A DNA stretch of 64,000 bases from Dillenia suffruticosa (taxonomy: Eukaryota; Streptophyta; Magnoliopsida; Dilleniales; Dilleniaceae), in contig JAVTVX010000034.1 of assembly GCA_033439265.1 (NCBI GenBank), forward strand, positions 19,110,501-19,174,500, read 5' to 3'. This document shows, one piece after another, positions 12,770 to 24,299 of this stretch. Within the stretch, counting starts at the first letter, position 1. Each line of letters starts with the position of its first letter. The translations under genes were made by a program, and so were the position numbers. The notes beneath the pieces were generated by a model that saw only the letters and a program-made list of their open reading frames with translations, did not search any database and was not told where the DNA came from.

Positions 12770-12850
12770 AGTTTGGTCTGGTGGTTTTGCTCCTTATTAT
12801 GTTTCACGTGTCCCAGGTTTGATCCAAGACGGAGACATATTGAAGGCATT
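12770..12850 (+). other. Second tRNA-like box A/B segment
   Basis: GAGTTTGGTCTGGTGGTTTTG (A-box-like) is followed ~45 bases later by CCCAGGTTTGATCCAAG (B-box-like). The arrangement mirrors the segment ~870 bases upstream in the same element, with an AT-rich preamble in both (AATAAATAAAAAAAGA). It has no intact tRNA fold. Confidence 0.35.
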
Positions 12851-13303
12851 TTATAGATTAAAGCAAGCGGGCGGGCGGGTCAGGCGCAGGTGGGCCTATG
12901 GGCGGGCTCGTGCGGGCATGTCGGAGGTCGGGTGGGGGTTGGGCACGTGCCGGCGCATGCTCTTTTTTAGGGCTTCAAAAATTAGCGACGGATGAAATAT
13001 CCGTCGCTAATAATTCATTATCAGCGACAGAAAATTTTTTCGTCGCTAATTTTGTTTGAAAAATTAAAATTTTTTTTCAGTGACGGAAATTAGTAACGAA
13101 TATTTTTAGCGATGGAAAATTTCCTTCGCTAATCCGTCGTTTATATCAGCGACAGATTGAATTCTATTGATAAAAATTAGCGTGGTCGTTTTTAACGACG
13201 GATTTTTTTCATCGCTAATTCTGTCGCTAATACCCTTTAGCGACAGATTTTGAACTTTCAGCAATGGAAATTTTCGTCGCTGATGCCGTATTTTCTGGTA
13301 ATG

Positions 13304-13536
13304 ATATCATGCATAGAAATTTTAAATAATATCTTAATAAAGAAAACACATAATTTATTATGATTGAAAAAACGTGATGTAGATCACAATGAGACAAATA
13401 CATATTAAAACCGTAATGAAGCAGAACCATAAATACATGGATAACAAAAACTTTTAGATAAAACGATCATAATAGAACAAGGATAAATACTATAAAATGT
13501 AATTAGTACTGCACAAGCTTAACAAAAAAAAATAAT
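13304..13536. other. AT-rich spacer
   Basis: About 230 AT-rich bases lie between the CACTA end and the tRNA relic module. The short minus-strand frame here (13227-13430) crosses the CACTA edge and has no family resemblance. Confidence 0.4.
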
Positions 13537-13765
13537 ATAATTCTCACAATATTATATACATGATATAGATCACAAAATCATTCTCGACTCCCAATGGTAA
13601 AGTTTTCTTTATAAAGTAAAAATCAATTCTTCTCTGTTGATACTCTTTTCCACTTTATGTTACGGAGGAGACACAAGCATATGTAGTCCAACAGTTAGGA
13701 TAATTGCCTTCCAAGTAACAAATTCGGGTTTGGCTCTCGCACAAAAAATTATGGCTTCGTGGAGG
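13537..13765 (+). repeat. Solitary relic of the tRNA-Gly module
   Basis: ATAATTCTCACAATATTATA, AGTAAAAATCAATTCTTCTC and ACTCTTTTCCACTTTATGTT match the 5' flank of the tRNA copies in the array beginning at 28 kb. The match starts exactly where array monomers change from LTR sequence to tRNA flank. It ends at, or within ~20 bases of, the point where monomers change back to copia tail. So the ~230-bp tRNA module exists here without its copia partner. Confidence 0.75.
13677..13742 (+). pseudogene. tRNA-Gly(UCC) pseudogene
   Basis: GCATATGTAGTCCAACAGTT, then the anticodon arm TTGCCTTCCAAG and a B box altered to GGGTTTGGCTC. The anticodon UCC is kept. The 3' half of the anticodon stem, the T arm and the 3' acceptor strand are degraded and shortened, so it cannot fold as a tRNA. 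Confidence 0.8.
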
Positions 13766-14523
13766 TTTAATTTTTACACAAATGTACAGACATAGTTATT
13801 AAATACGATTCACACGTTGGCCCATGTGTTTTAAAATTTATGGTTCAAGTGATTGAATTATTAGGTTGTTGGGTCGTTGATTCAATCGTTGATTTTTTTT
13901 TTTTTATTTTCAAATTCAAATATATATAATTATATTTTTTAAAATATAAAATATCAATTACAATATTTACAAAAAATAATATAACCATATAATAAAAATT
14001 AAAAACTCAAATTCATATTTTCGTTGTCTCAAAATAGGAAATAAGAAGAAAAAGTAAATAAAATATAAACAATAAATATGAAACAAAATTATCCAACTCC
14101 ACAAAACAATAGATTGTCTACTTAATAGTTTATAATTTCATACAAATATTATTTCTAATTCCGCTTGCGTAAAAAAATCCACCATCAAATGTTTCAAATT
14201 CACTGTGAGGTTCAGTTGTAGATTCATTTTCTTCTATCTCAGCATAATCACTCAATTCCAATTTATCCAAATTAATATCATCCGTAGAAAGTTAACATCA
14301 ATATAAGCTTTCTACACATTTAGATAATTCATTCAAAAATATAATATAATTTAGATATAAAGCAAAAGTTAAGTACCATTTTGTATATTGGGTTGATAGC
14401 TTGTCGTTGTTAGCTGTTGTTTAAGAGTTTCATCTTCATCAACAGTTAATAATAAAGACTCTTCCTCTAATACCGAAATATATGATAAGCTAAAATCTTC
14501 AAAATCAATAGGATCATAATTAC
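13766..14523. other. Unannotated AT-rich spacer
   Basis: About 760 bases contain no supported gene. The sequence is AT-rich and shares nothing obvious with the rest of the window. Confidence 0.4.
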
Positions 14524-16347
14524 TATTGGAAAAATATATTTTGATAATGAGTAAAATTAGACTAAATGATAAGCAAAATTAGGATATTGATGAAAGATCA
14601 ATTTGCAAGAAATTAAAACATGTATGAAAATGTGTAAAGTCATTTATCTAAGTTGCAGAATTGAACAAGTCGACTCACATAAGGACCAAGTCGACTTGCT
14701 AAGTGTAGATCAACCTCTAAGCAAAAAGAGAAGGTTAGTCAAGTTGACTAACTTAGAAATCAAGTCGACTAGGAGAACAAACTATGAGTAAAACCAAGTT
14801 TGAGTCTAAGAACAAGTTGACCTGCCTAAAGCATAAGTCGACCTGTCCAATAGATGTAATAGAGAAGTCACAAATTTAAAGGACCAATGGTCGAAAACTT
14901 AAAAGTCTAATGGTACAAAATCAGAAGAAGTAGACTTATCCAAACTTCAAGTCGACCTGATGAATATACAAGCCGACCTATCACACCACCACTTAGAAAA
15001 ACTGTGGAACTCAAGTTGACTCACCTAGGGCTTAAAATTTTAAAGGAAGCTTTAGCTCAAGTTGACCCATCATGAGTGGAAATTGACGTCCACAAACTAG
15101 ACTTAAAAATTCTAAGAAAGCTCAAGCTCAACTTGACTTGGGCAATATAAGTAGCTGATCTGTACATGCACATCAAAGTGAAAAACTCAAAGGCTATTCA
15201 GCGCAAGTCAACCTAACCATTGTACAAGTCGATCTACACAAAACATAGACATCACAAAATAATTCCATTAGTTGACTACAAGCAATAACAAGTCAACTTG
15301 CATGAACTATAATCTAAAATGCTTAAGTCAAGTAACGAACAAGTTGACTAGACAAGTTAGATAGTCAACCTGCATATATGCATAACATGAAAAGGCTTAA
15401 GCACCATCAAGTACAAGTCAACCTAAAGTTATTACAAGTCAACCTACATGATCTGCAAAGTGAAAATGCTTAAATATCATCAATCCCTAGGTAACCTGAA
15501 GCATATACAAGTCGACCTGCACAAGCAACAAAGTAAAAAATGTTTAAGTAGAATGAAATCTAGGTAGACCTAGAACATGTACAAGGTGACTTCCATAAGT
15601 AGCAAAGTAAAAATACTCAAGCAAAATGAAACACAAGTCTACCCAGAATGCATGGGAAGTCGACCTACACTAGCTGAGACATTACATAATACAAAGCTCA
15701 GTCGACCCAAAAAAAGGAGTCGACACAATGTTAGTAACGACTATCAATGACTATCTTTAGAGCATTAATTGAAACTTAATGACTCTTTTGATCTCATTAC
15801 TTTAAATACAACATTTTGAAGAGAAGAAAACAACTTTTGAACATCATATATGTTTGAGTAACAACGATCCAAGAACTTCTTCTGAGCTTAATTTTTTTCT
15901 GTGTTGTATTATTTTGTGGGCTTTAATGACTCATCGAAAGTTAAAGCTTCATTCATTGTACATTTGTTGTACATCTTGTTTCACTTTTATATCTTTGTAA
16001 AAGACCAGAAGAAAGGCTTCTTTCTAGTTTGGGCTTTAGTGTTTAAGTGAAACACTTTAGGTTTATCTGCCCCTATACAAATCTAGTAGGAAGTGTTTGG
16101 GAGAAACACTTCAAGGTTCGACTAATACCCGTGCAAAATAGTTGGTTGTGCTATTTTGTCAAAAATAGTGAATTTGAAAATCTAAGTGAAGTTTGGGAGT
16201 GGACATATACCGGGGAGGGTACTATAAATCGTGAGTCTTTATTTCTTTTCTCTCTCTCTCATTAATCTTTTCTCAAAAACTAAAAAAACCTAAAAGCACC
16301 GAAAACAACCTATTCACCCCTTTAGTTTGTATAATACTATGTCTTCA
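14524..16347 (+). repeat. Copia-2 5' LTR
   Basis: It starts TATTGGAAAAATATATTTTG, related to the TGTTGGAAAAAATATATTTT in every array monomer, and ends GTCTTCA two bases before a primer site TGCTATCAGAACGG. The last ~840 bases recur at 19287-20127. The middle (14660-15730) holds about 28 copies of an AAGTCGACCTG-like word. Confidence 0.75.
14660..15735. repeat. Interspersed AAGTCGACCTG motif cluster in LTR
   Basis: The word CAAGTCGACCTG and variants (CAAGTTGACT, CAAGTCAACC, AAGCCGACCT) occur about 28 times, usually 20-60 bases apart, without a fixed period. The core GTCGAC is palindromic. They lie in the U3-like part of the Copia-2 LTR, where repeated protein-binding sites are plausible. They could also be drift from an old minisatellite. 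Confidence 0.6.
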
Positions 16348-16349
16348 AT

Positions 16350-17130
16350 TGCTATCAGAACGGAACTCTTGGTAAAGGGTTTAGCAACCTCAAGAGTAAA
16401 GATCTGGAGATGACACTTAATGGTGATAGTATCCTATTCGAACCCTGCTCCACCAATAGAGCACTAGTTTTCAATGACAATAACTATAGCTACTGGAAGT
16501 AGCTAATGAGGAACTTCATCATAGTCCAAGATGAAATAGTCTGGGAAATTACAGAAGAGGGAATCAAATTCCCAACTGCGGAGGTCGAGGGAGTTAGGGT
16601 TCCAGTCAAAAAGCTTATAGAGCAAATTATAATGCAGTTAATCTACTCCATTTTTCTTTGAGTCTAAATGAATATAATAGAATCTCTTCCTACATAATAG
16701 TTGAGGAGATCTAGGAGAGATTTTAGGTCACATATGAGGAACCAATTGGTTTAGTAAGAATAAGATAGGATGCTAAAACAGGAGTATAAGGCTTTTAAAA
16801 TGAGAGATGGTGAGATAGTTGGAGATATAGTCACCGGGTTCAATACCATCACAAATGAACTTAGACTGTTGGGAAAAGGATTAGTGAGGAGCACATTATA
16901 AATAAAGTTTTTAGGTATGCCCAAATCATAGGAAGCAAAAATCAAAACCATAGAGGAGTTTAAGAACTTACAAATTCTGACCATGAATCAACTAGTAGGC
17001 TCAGTAACTACTCACGAGTTGAAGTTGAATTCTGAAGGAGTAAACAATGAAGAAAAAGGAAAAACAATAGCTTTCAAGGCTGAGAGTGGACATGATATCT
17101 CCAGTGATAATAAAAAATTTATGATATGAA
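16350..17130 (+). pseudogene. Copia-2 primer site and gag region
   Basis: TGCTATCAGAACGG matches the TGGTATCAGAGC-type initiator-Met primer site two bases after the LTR. Downstream plus-strand text reads MTLNGDSILFEP, NYSYWK, and later KMRDGEIVGDIVTGFNTI, LRLLGKG and TMNQLVGSVTTHELKL, typical of copia gag (UBN2-like). It is broken and ends at the nested gypsy LTR. Confidence 0.7.
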
Positions 17131-19212
17131 TCAAGACCTTGGCCGGGGTCAAGGATTAGATCCATCAAGAGTTTTTTTTTTTTTTAATTCGAAAATGTCC
17201 TGACCTTGGCGTTGGCTTCAACATCACCATTGATGACTCATGACTGCCCAACCAAAAACTTGGATAGGTAAACCTCCCCACATCACACTACCCTAATCTA
17301 ATATTTAGCTCCACTCATACTGCTCTTACTCCAGCCTGTCATGAGTAAGCAATAACCATAGTAGCTGCATGTGCAATCAGTCACCATAAAACATCATTTT
17401 CGTTCACAATTAAATTCCAAAACCATTTCACAACTCATATTCATCTTGTCTCAAATGAACATCAATCAACCAAACAATGTAAATCATGTGGCATTAACAT
17501 GTCAAATTCACATTTCCAACATTATCGTTTCAAGAGAACATATCACACTCAAACTAAATTACAAAACCATTTTCCAAAAAGAAAAAAAAAGATTTGCAAA
17601 ACATATGAAATCATTTCTCATTAATCAATACATAAAAATCTCACTTACAATTAGGGGAGGGTATGCACTCCCACTAGTCTAGATTCTCGGTTCTATCCTT
17701 GATCGAAGGACATTTACATAAATGTTATATAAATTATAATATAAAATTAAGATTAGAAATTTATTCAATGTAAGTATTAAACTAAATACATGATGGTACA
17801 AATGAAAAATGTGTCTCTATTACTTTGGTATCCATTAACTCTACTTAACACCCAATTCTATTCTAAATTCTATAATTCCAACTAATATTATAAGTTTTCA
17901 ACTCCTACATGCCTAAGAGGAATGATCATACCTTAGAATAAAATTTTTGGATTCCAATTTTTACTTGAAGGCCAGACATGAAACAATAATTTTTATGTTT
18001 ATAATCTAGATCCATCCCAATTGCCCAAAAACATTTAAATCCATAGCAATTACCGTAACTACATAACTCTAATTTGCGCAGTCACGGGAAAATAACCTTA
18101 ATTTTGGCTACACATATCCAAATCAAATGATTCAAGTCTCAAATTAAAAATAAGAGTTAGATCTACAAATTTTGTACTTAGAGTTTGACCTAATTCAGCC
18201 TATTTGTTTTAACCTTTCAAGGATTTGCAAAGAATCAAGGGGTTCATATTTGTTTTAACCTTTCAATATACTTGTAAGTTCAGATCATTAAACATGTTAG
18301 TCACCATGATTTCAAAGATAAATCAAAAGCTAACACCATGAATATAAGCTTACCTTGGACTTAGCTTCCTAAACTCCAAAGTTCATTTGTCATTTTGTTT
18401 CCTCGACATCCCTTGTTATCCCAATGTCTTCAGCTTGATCTAAAGATTTTCACACTATTTTATGCTTCCTAGAGGCTGTGCATAAGGTATACATAGATGG
18501 GGATAGCTTTTTTCAAGTTTAAATATTGATGAAATTTGAGGTGGTTTTGTAGGGGAAGGAAATGGAACTCGTAGATAGGGTTTGGGAAGAAGAGAAGTGC
18601 TCTTCTGTCTCTCTTTCTCTCTCTCTCACACTCTTTTTCTTTCTTTTTCTTTCTTGGTCCCATAAATATAAAGATCTTATAGAAGGCTTAAGAATTCATC
18701 TCTCCCTCTCGTGGTTAATTTACACACACACAACTTTTCTTTTCTTCTTGAAACTGCACCAAACATACATCACACATGTCTTATATTTAATGCAACCCTT
18801 AAATGCTCCTTTGACTTTTCTATACTTTGTTGGCCAATGAAAGAAAAGAGAGCAAAAACAAATGGAAGGAAGGCAAAACATAGGTAGGAAATTTGTATGT
18901 ATTGATTAACTAATTGGATTCCAAAATCAAGTTCAAATATTTGGATTTTTAACTCAAAGATCAGGCTCTATAATGGGTTCAAAGAATTGGTCTCCATTTT
19001 CTTCTTTTGTAAATTTGTTAACTCTAACATTAGATTTCAAAGTGGGTTCAAAGAAGTGGACTCTAAAATTTTTGGGTTTCAACACTAATTCAAGCCAAAC
19101 TCAAATTAAATGTGTTAATCCATCAAATTTTATGGTTTAAATTTACATTATCAAAATTCATTCTGTAACATACAAGTTATTCATATAACTAAACATTGGA
19201 TTCTGGTTTACA
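17131..19212 (-). repeat. Gypsy-1 3' LTR (partial)
   Basis: It is collinear with 25003-27346. Both start with AAGACCTTGGCCGGGGTCAAG, pass through a T-run, ACATCACCATTG and GGTATACATAG-type text, and end near AACTAAACATTGGATTCT. It is shorter than the right copy. Confidence 0.75.
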
Positions 19213-19286
19213 AGTTCTATCCCCTATAAAATGAATTTCATCCTCGAAATTCACTAAATCTCACATTCAAACAAATGGGGATATAG

Positions 19287-20205
19287 GTTGACCTGCACAA
19301 GCAACAAAGTGAAACATGTTTAAGTAGAATGAAATCTAGGTCGACCTGGAACATGTACAAGCCGACTTCCATGAGTAGCAAAGTAAAAATACTCAAGCAA
19401 AATGAAACACAAGTCTACCCGAAATGCATGGGAAGTCGACCTACACTAGCCGAGACATTACATAATACAAAGCTCGGTCGACCCAAAAAAAGAAGTCGAC
19501 ACAATGTGAGTAACGACTATCAATGACTATCTTTAGAGCATTAATTGAAGCTTAATGACTCTTTTGATCTCATTACTTTAAATACAACATTTTGAAGAGA
19601 AGAAAACAACTTTTGAACATCATATATGTTTGAGTAACAATGATCCAAGAACTTCTTCTGAGCTTAATTTTTTTTTTGTGTTATATTATTTTGTGGGCTT
19701 TAATGACTCATGGAAAGTTGAAGCTTTATTCATTGTACATTTGTTGTACATATTGTTTCAATTTTATATCTTTGTAAAAGACCAGAAGAAAGACTTTTTT
19801 CTAGTCTGGGCTTTAGTGTTTAAGTAAACACTTTAGGTTTATCGGCTCCTGTGCAAATCTAGTAGGAAGTGTTTGGGAGAAACACTTCAAGGTTCGACTA
19901 ATATCTGTGCAAAATAGTTGGTTGTGCTATTTTGTGAAAAATAGTGAATTTGAAAATCTAAATGAAATTTGGAAGTGGACATGTATCGGGGAGGGTGGAA
20001 CCACTATAAATCGTGAGTCTTTATTTCTTCTCTCTCTCTCATTAATCTTTTCTCAAAAACTTAAAAAACCTAAAAGCACCGAAAACAACCTATTCACTCC
20101 TCTAGTTTGTATAATACTATGTCTTCAATTGGTATCAAAACGGATCTCTAGGTAAAGGGTTTAGCGACCTCAAGAGTAAAGATCTGGAGATGACACTTAA
20201 GGGGT
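19287..20205 (+). repeat. Second copy of Copia-2 LTR 3' part plus primer site
   Basis: It matches 15511-16425 almost base for base, including the primer-site region (TTGGTATCAAAACGG at ~20129) and GATCTGGAGATGACACTTAA. It lies inside Gypsy-1, so a second copia copy, or rearranged Copia-2 material, entered the gypsy element. The edge at ~20205 is followed by a short direct repeat. Confidence 0.75.
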
Positions 20206-20280
20206 GAATAGAATAAGCTGAATTATTCTCTCTCTCATTTTCGTGCTCCCTGGATACGTAGAATAAGCTGAATTATGAGC
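20206..20280. repeat. Short direct repeat at a rearrangement junction
   Basis: The 17-base word AGAATAAGCTGAATTAT occurs at 20210 and again at 20260, exactly where the copia LTR fragment meets Gypsy-1 coding sequence. Such short local copies are typical filler at end-joining repairs. Confidence 0.6.
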
Positions 20281-22400
20281 TTCCTCTAGTATGCCTTTTT
20301 GAAGATCACTATCTTTCGGAACACAAATTCTATCTTTAAACACCATTATACCATCATCTCAGTTTTTTCAGCCGTTGCATCTTTTCAGGCTTTAATTTCA
20401 ACTCATCATTGGATGCTTGTAGTTCTCGAATTTTATCCATCAAGGTTCGCCTTATCTCAAATCTTGCCACAAAAGCACCATGTCCATCACTAGCTAGCCT
20501 TACTCCAATGGACCAAATGCTAATAAGATAGGAGAGATAACTACTTCTAATGCTTACTAAACTAGTTGATGACTTCTGACTCAAAGCATTTGCCATCACA
20601 TTGGGTTTGCCCGGGTGATAGTCAATAATAAGGTCGTAATCGTTAATAAGTTTCAACCATCATTGTTATCTCAAATTTAACTCCTTTTGAGTAAACAAAT
20701 ACTTTAGACGTTTATGATCTATATAGATTTGCATGTCTCACCATACAAGTAATGTCTCTATATTTTCAAAGCAAACACCACTGTATCTAATTCCAAATCA
20801 TGGGTTGGATAATTTATCTCATACTTCTTTAGTTGTTTAGAGGCATAGGCTATCACTTTGTCTCTTTACATTAACACACACCCCAATCTTTGATTGCTAG
20901 CATCATTATACATAACAAATTTGCGACCACTTGTAAGGAGTGAGAGAATGGAAACAGAAGTCAATTTTTTCTTAAGCTCTTCGAAACTCGCCTCACACTT
21001 GTTATCCGATTCAAATTTGATACCTTTCTGAGTTAACGTTGACAATAGAGCTACTATCAATGAGAACCCCTCGACAAATCTTCGATAGATCTCCTTAGTC
21101 CTTGGAAACTTCGAAGTTCAATAACATTTTTAGGTTGCTCCCACTTAAGGTTTGCTTCTATCTTTTTAGGATTTGCAAAAATTCCTTCACCAGATACAAT
21201 GTAGCCAAGAAAACTAACCTCTCTCAACCAGAACTCACATTTGGAGAGCTTTATGTTTAACTACTTCTCCCGAAATGTCTGAAGTACAGCCTGAAGATGT
21301 TTTGCATGTTTGTCATCACTCTTAGAATATACTAGGATATCATCTATAAAAACAATCATAATCTTATCCAAATACTGGTGGAAGAATCAGTTCACAAGGT
21401 CCACAAAAGCAGCTGGAGCATTGGTTCGGCCAAAAGGTATCACTACGAACTCGACCATACCTAGTCTGAAAAGCAGTCTTATGGATGTCATTCTCCTTGA
21501 TTTTAAGTTGTTGATACCCTAATCGAATATCAATCTTTGAAAATACACATCCTCCTTGCAATTGATCGAAAAGATCATTGATCCTAGGAAGATTGTATTT
21601 GTTCTTAATTGTCAGCCGATTTAACTATCTATAATCAATACAAAGCCTCAAGGTACCATCCTTCTTTTTAACAAATAAAACTGGTGCTTCCACAGTGAAG
21701 AACTCGACCTAATAAATGGTTTATCAAATAATTCTTGCAACTGCATCTTTAGCTCATTTAACTCCATGGGAGTCATTTTATAAGGAGGGATATCGATTGG
21801 TGCTGTTCTTAGGAGTAAATCAATGGCAACATCAAATTCTCGTTCTGGGGGTAACCCTGACAATTCCTCAGGAAAGACATCCGAAAACTCTTTCACCATC
21901 GGAATATTTTCTAAGTTTGGACCCTCTTTCGTTGTATTAATCAATTGAGCTAAATAAGCCTGACATCCTTTTTTAATGATCTTTCGAGCTTCTAAAGTCG
22001 AGACCATACAAGTTGGTAATACTTGGCGTTCCCCAATAAACATCACACTTAGGGTATATGACTTTCTAAACTCAATCCTTTTTATGAAGCTGTCCACAGT
22101 GGCTCTATGCCAAGATAACCAATCCATTCCTAATATTACATCGAAATCATGCATATCTCAATAGTAATCAAGCTTGCCTCCAATGTTATTTCTCCAACCT
22201 TAACTTTACAACCCTTATACACTGAACTTCTCATTAATTGTTCACCGAAAGGAGCCTGTACAAGTAATTCATCCTCAAGAGGAGACAATTCTCTATTGGC
22301 ATACTGTAAAATGTAATACTAACATAGGATCAATCAGCATCAGTGTCAATCAATACGTATGCATTTTGATCGAAAAGAGTCATCATACCTATTCACAAGA
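20281..22400 (-). pseudogene. Gypsy-1 protease, RT and RNase H region
   Basis: Frames read VILGMDWLSWHRATVD (protease to RT linker of Ty3/gypsy), [33 protein letters not shown] (RT), SDNKCEASFEELKKKL (connection) and IIDYHPGKPNVMANALSQK (RNase H end). The phrases match chromovirus-type pol. Several breaks; fossil. Confidence 0.85.
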
Positions 22401-22899
22401 AATTTCTCCAAGATTAGATTCTCAATCATAACATGATTAGACTAATATTCATCGATATCTAATCTTGTATGTTCTTCCTTTAAACATTCTAAAATTATTT
22501 TCACAAATATTTTCACTGCTATAACTGTCTACTTTTTTACAACACTTTGGCTCCGATTACAACCCTTATCTAACATTGGAAACTCCCTATTTGCACAACT
22601 AGACTTTGTTTCCCATTTAGACCTAATACAATGTAATGATTTATCAATTTTGCATCATGCAATCTAAGAGGTCTAAAATATATAAATATCATCATGCAAA
22701 ATATTTGGTATCATTGCTAAAGAAATTTAAGTTCTAAACATATATTGATCATTCATATGTACGATCATCATATTTCAATATATCCTAAGATTTTATGCAT
22801 GCTTTTTGACAATATTAACTATAAAGATTTAAACTTTAAACCCAATACCTGTGATAATATCGAGGTTGGTCTGAGCATCCTCCTTAGTCATTGCATATG

Positions 22900-24280
22900 T
22901 CCTAGTTTGTGCACATGTGTGAGGATAGGAAGGATTCTAAATCATTGTGTTGCTTCCTATCCCAATCTTGGGAGCAGTAATGGAGGAAGGAATGGGAAAA
23001 TTCTCATGATTTCCCTTAGGAACACCCATCCTAGCTTGCAAAGTTTGACTATATTGTCCTTTACCACCTAGTTTGGGGCAATTTCTTTTAAAATGATCAG
23101 TCTTTCCACAATGAAAACATCTTTGAGGCTCTGGACAAGCCCCCGGTATGCACTTTCTTACAACTCTGACATTGGTTATGATTATCCTAGAAAAACCTCG
23201 CACCAAAAGTGGCATTAGCTAGCGAAACACTTGCTTTTGGATAAGATTAGCTCATTGGTGAAGCAAGTAAGCCTACAATTGAAGCACTACCTAGGGAAGT
23301 CGCACTATGACTACTCTTGGATGATTGGCCAGGATTATTTCCAATCTTCATTTTCTTTCTAATGTTCTCTCTGATTCAACCCCTCTCTTGAACTATTTTC
23401 TCAACCCTTAAATCCAACTGTAGTACATCCTTGAAGTTATGGGTATCTGTGACTATCATTTTCTCTCGAATGTTAAGGTTCAACCCTTTGTGGCCACCAT
23501 TTCCGACATATACATGGAAAGCTCCCTCAGCTTCATTTCATATTCAGTCATAGATATTCCCTTACCTATGGTGAAAAACTCCTTCTGCTTCTGATCTCTA
23601 TAAAAATGGGTGTAGTATTTTTCACTGAATTCTTTAGAAATTCCCTCCAAGTAATGGTAATGGAAGAATGCTTCTTTAGGTTCTCCTACCAAGTCCGTGC
23701 TCCTTCATCGAGCAATCTAACAACCACTTTCAGTTATCTTCATCATCCAAACCAATATCTTGTACGGTGTCAAATACTTGGTTAATCCAATCCTTAGCTA
23801 CTATAGCATCACTCACCCCAGTAAAGGTTACACAACCCAACTGCCAAGCTTCCTTGATCAGTTTGGATAAGGTAGTAGTGGGACGAGTAGAGGATGTGGA
23901 AACCGGCATAGAAGGTGTAGCCAGAGGTATGGTAGGGTTTGTAGGGTTTGGTGGTGTTTGGGTTTCGGGTTGATTTTACTTGTGAAACCTAACTCCATAT
24001 TTACTCCACCACTCCAAACATTCTTGGAAGGCTACCATGGGAGGAGGAGGAATCTCCGATGGTTCAAGTGGTATCAAAGCACGAAAAGAAGAAACAACTT
24101 CGTGCTCGGAAAGGAGGGAAGTGACTCCCCTCGTGCGTCTCTTAGGCACCATCAACTACAACAGAAGACAATATTTAGATCATAGAAATGAATTAATCTA
24201 ACTAATCCTACACGAAACCCACCTATCCTAGGATCCATGGTAAGCTTAAAAACACTTTAATAAAATTGTCACCAACCTAG
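22900..24280 (-). pseudogene. Gypsy-1 gag region
   Basis: The frame at 22937-23215 contains CFHCGKTDHFKRNC, a CCHC zinc knuckle (CX2CX4HX4C). 23480-23692 reads FYRDQKQKEFFTIGKG and MTEYEMKLRELSMY, like the gypsy retrotransposon gag domain (F, Q, G-rich segment plus V-E-Y motif). Order and strand agree with the pol pieces to the left. Broken. Confidence 0.75.
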
Positions 24281-24292
24281 ACTCTAAAACCA
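24280..24292 (-). other. Gypsy-1 primer-binding site
   Basis: The minus strand reads TGGTTTTAGAGTC, three bases from the TGGTATCAGAGTC-type initiator-Met site. It lies seven bases inside the LTR edge. Confidence 0.6.
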
Positions 24293-24299
24293 ATGAAAT

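Larger units (their letters stand above)
11455..13303 (-). mobile_element. Second non-autonomous CACTA-like element
   Basis: The word TTAGCGACGGA and its inverse TCCGTCGCTAA recur many times in the first ~200 and last ~350 bases, a pattern typical of CACTA subterminal regions. At the right edge the minus strand reads CATTACCAGAAAATACGG, one base from the common CACTACCAGAAAA terminus. The interior (12220-12760) is an extreme A/T low-complexity tract, followed by a G/C-rich patch at 12860-12960. There is no transposase frame. The left terminus is not a clean CACTA, so that edge is approximate or lost. Confidence 0.7.

Noticed and set aside
18562-18840. 92-codon plus-strand frame
   Set aside because: It is driven by a CT-rich microsatellite within the Gypsy-1 LTR. 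The counterpart in the other LTR (26640-26950) does not keep the frame.
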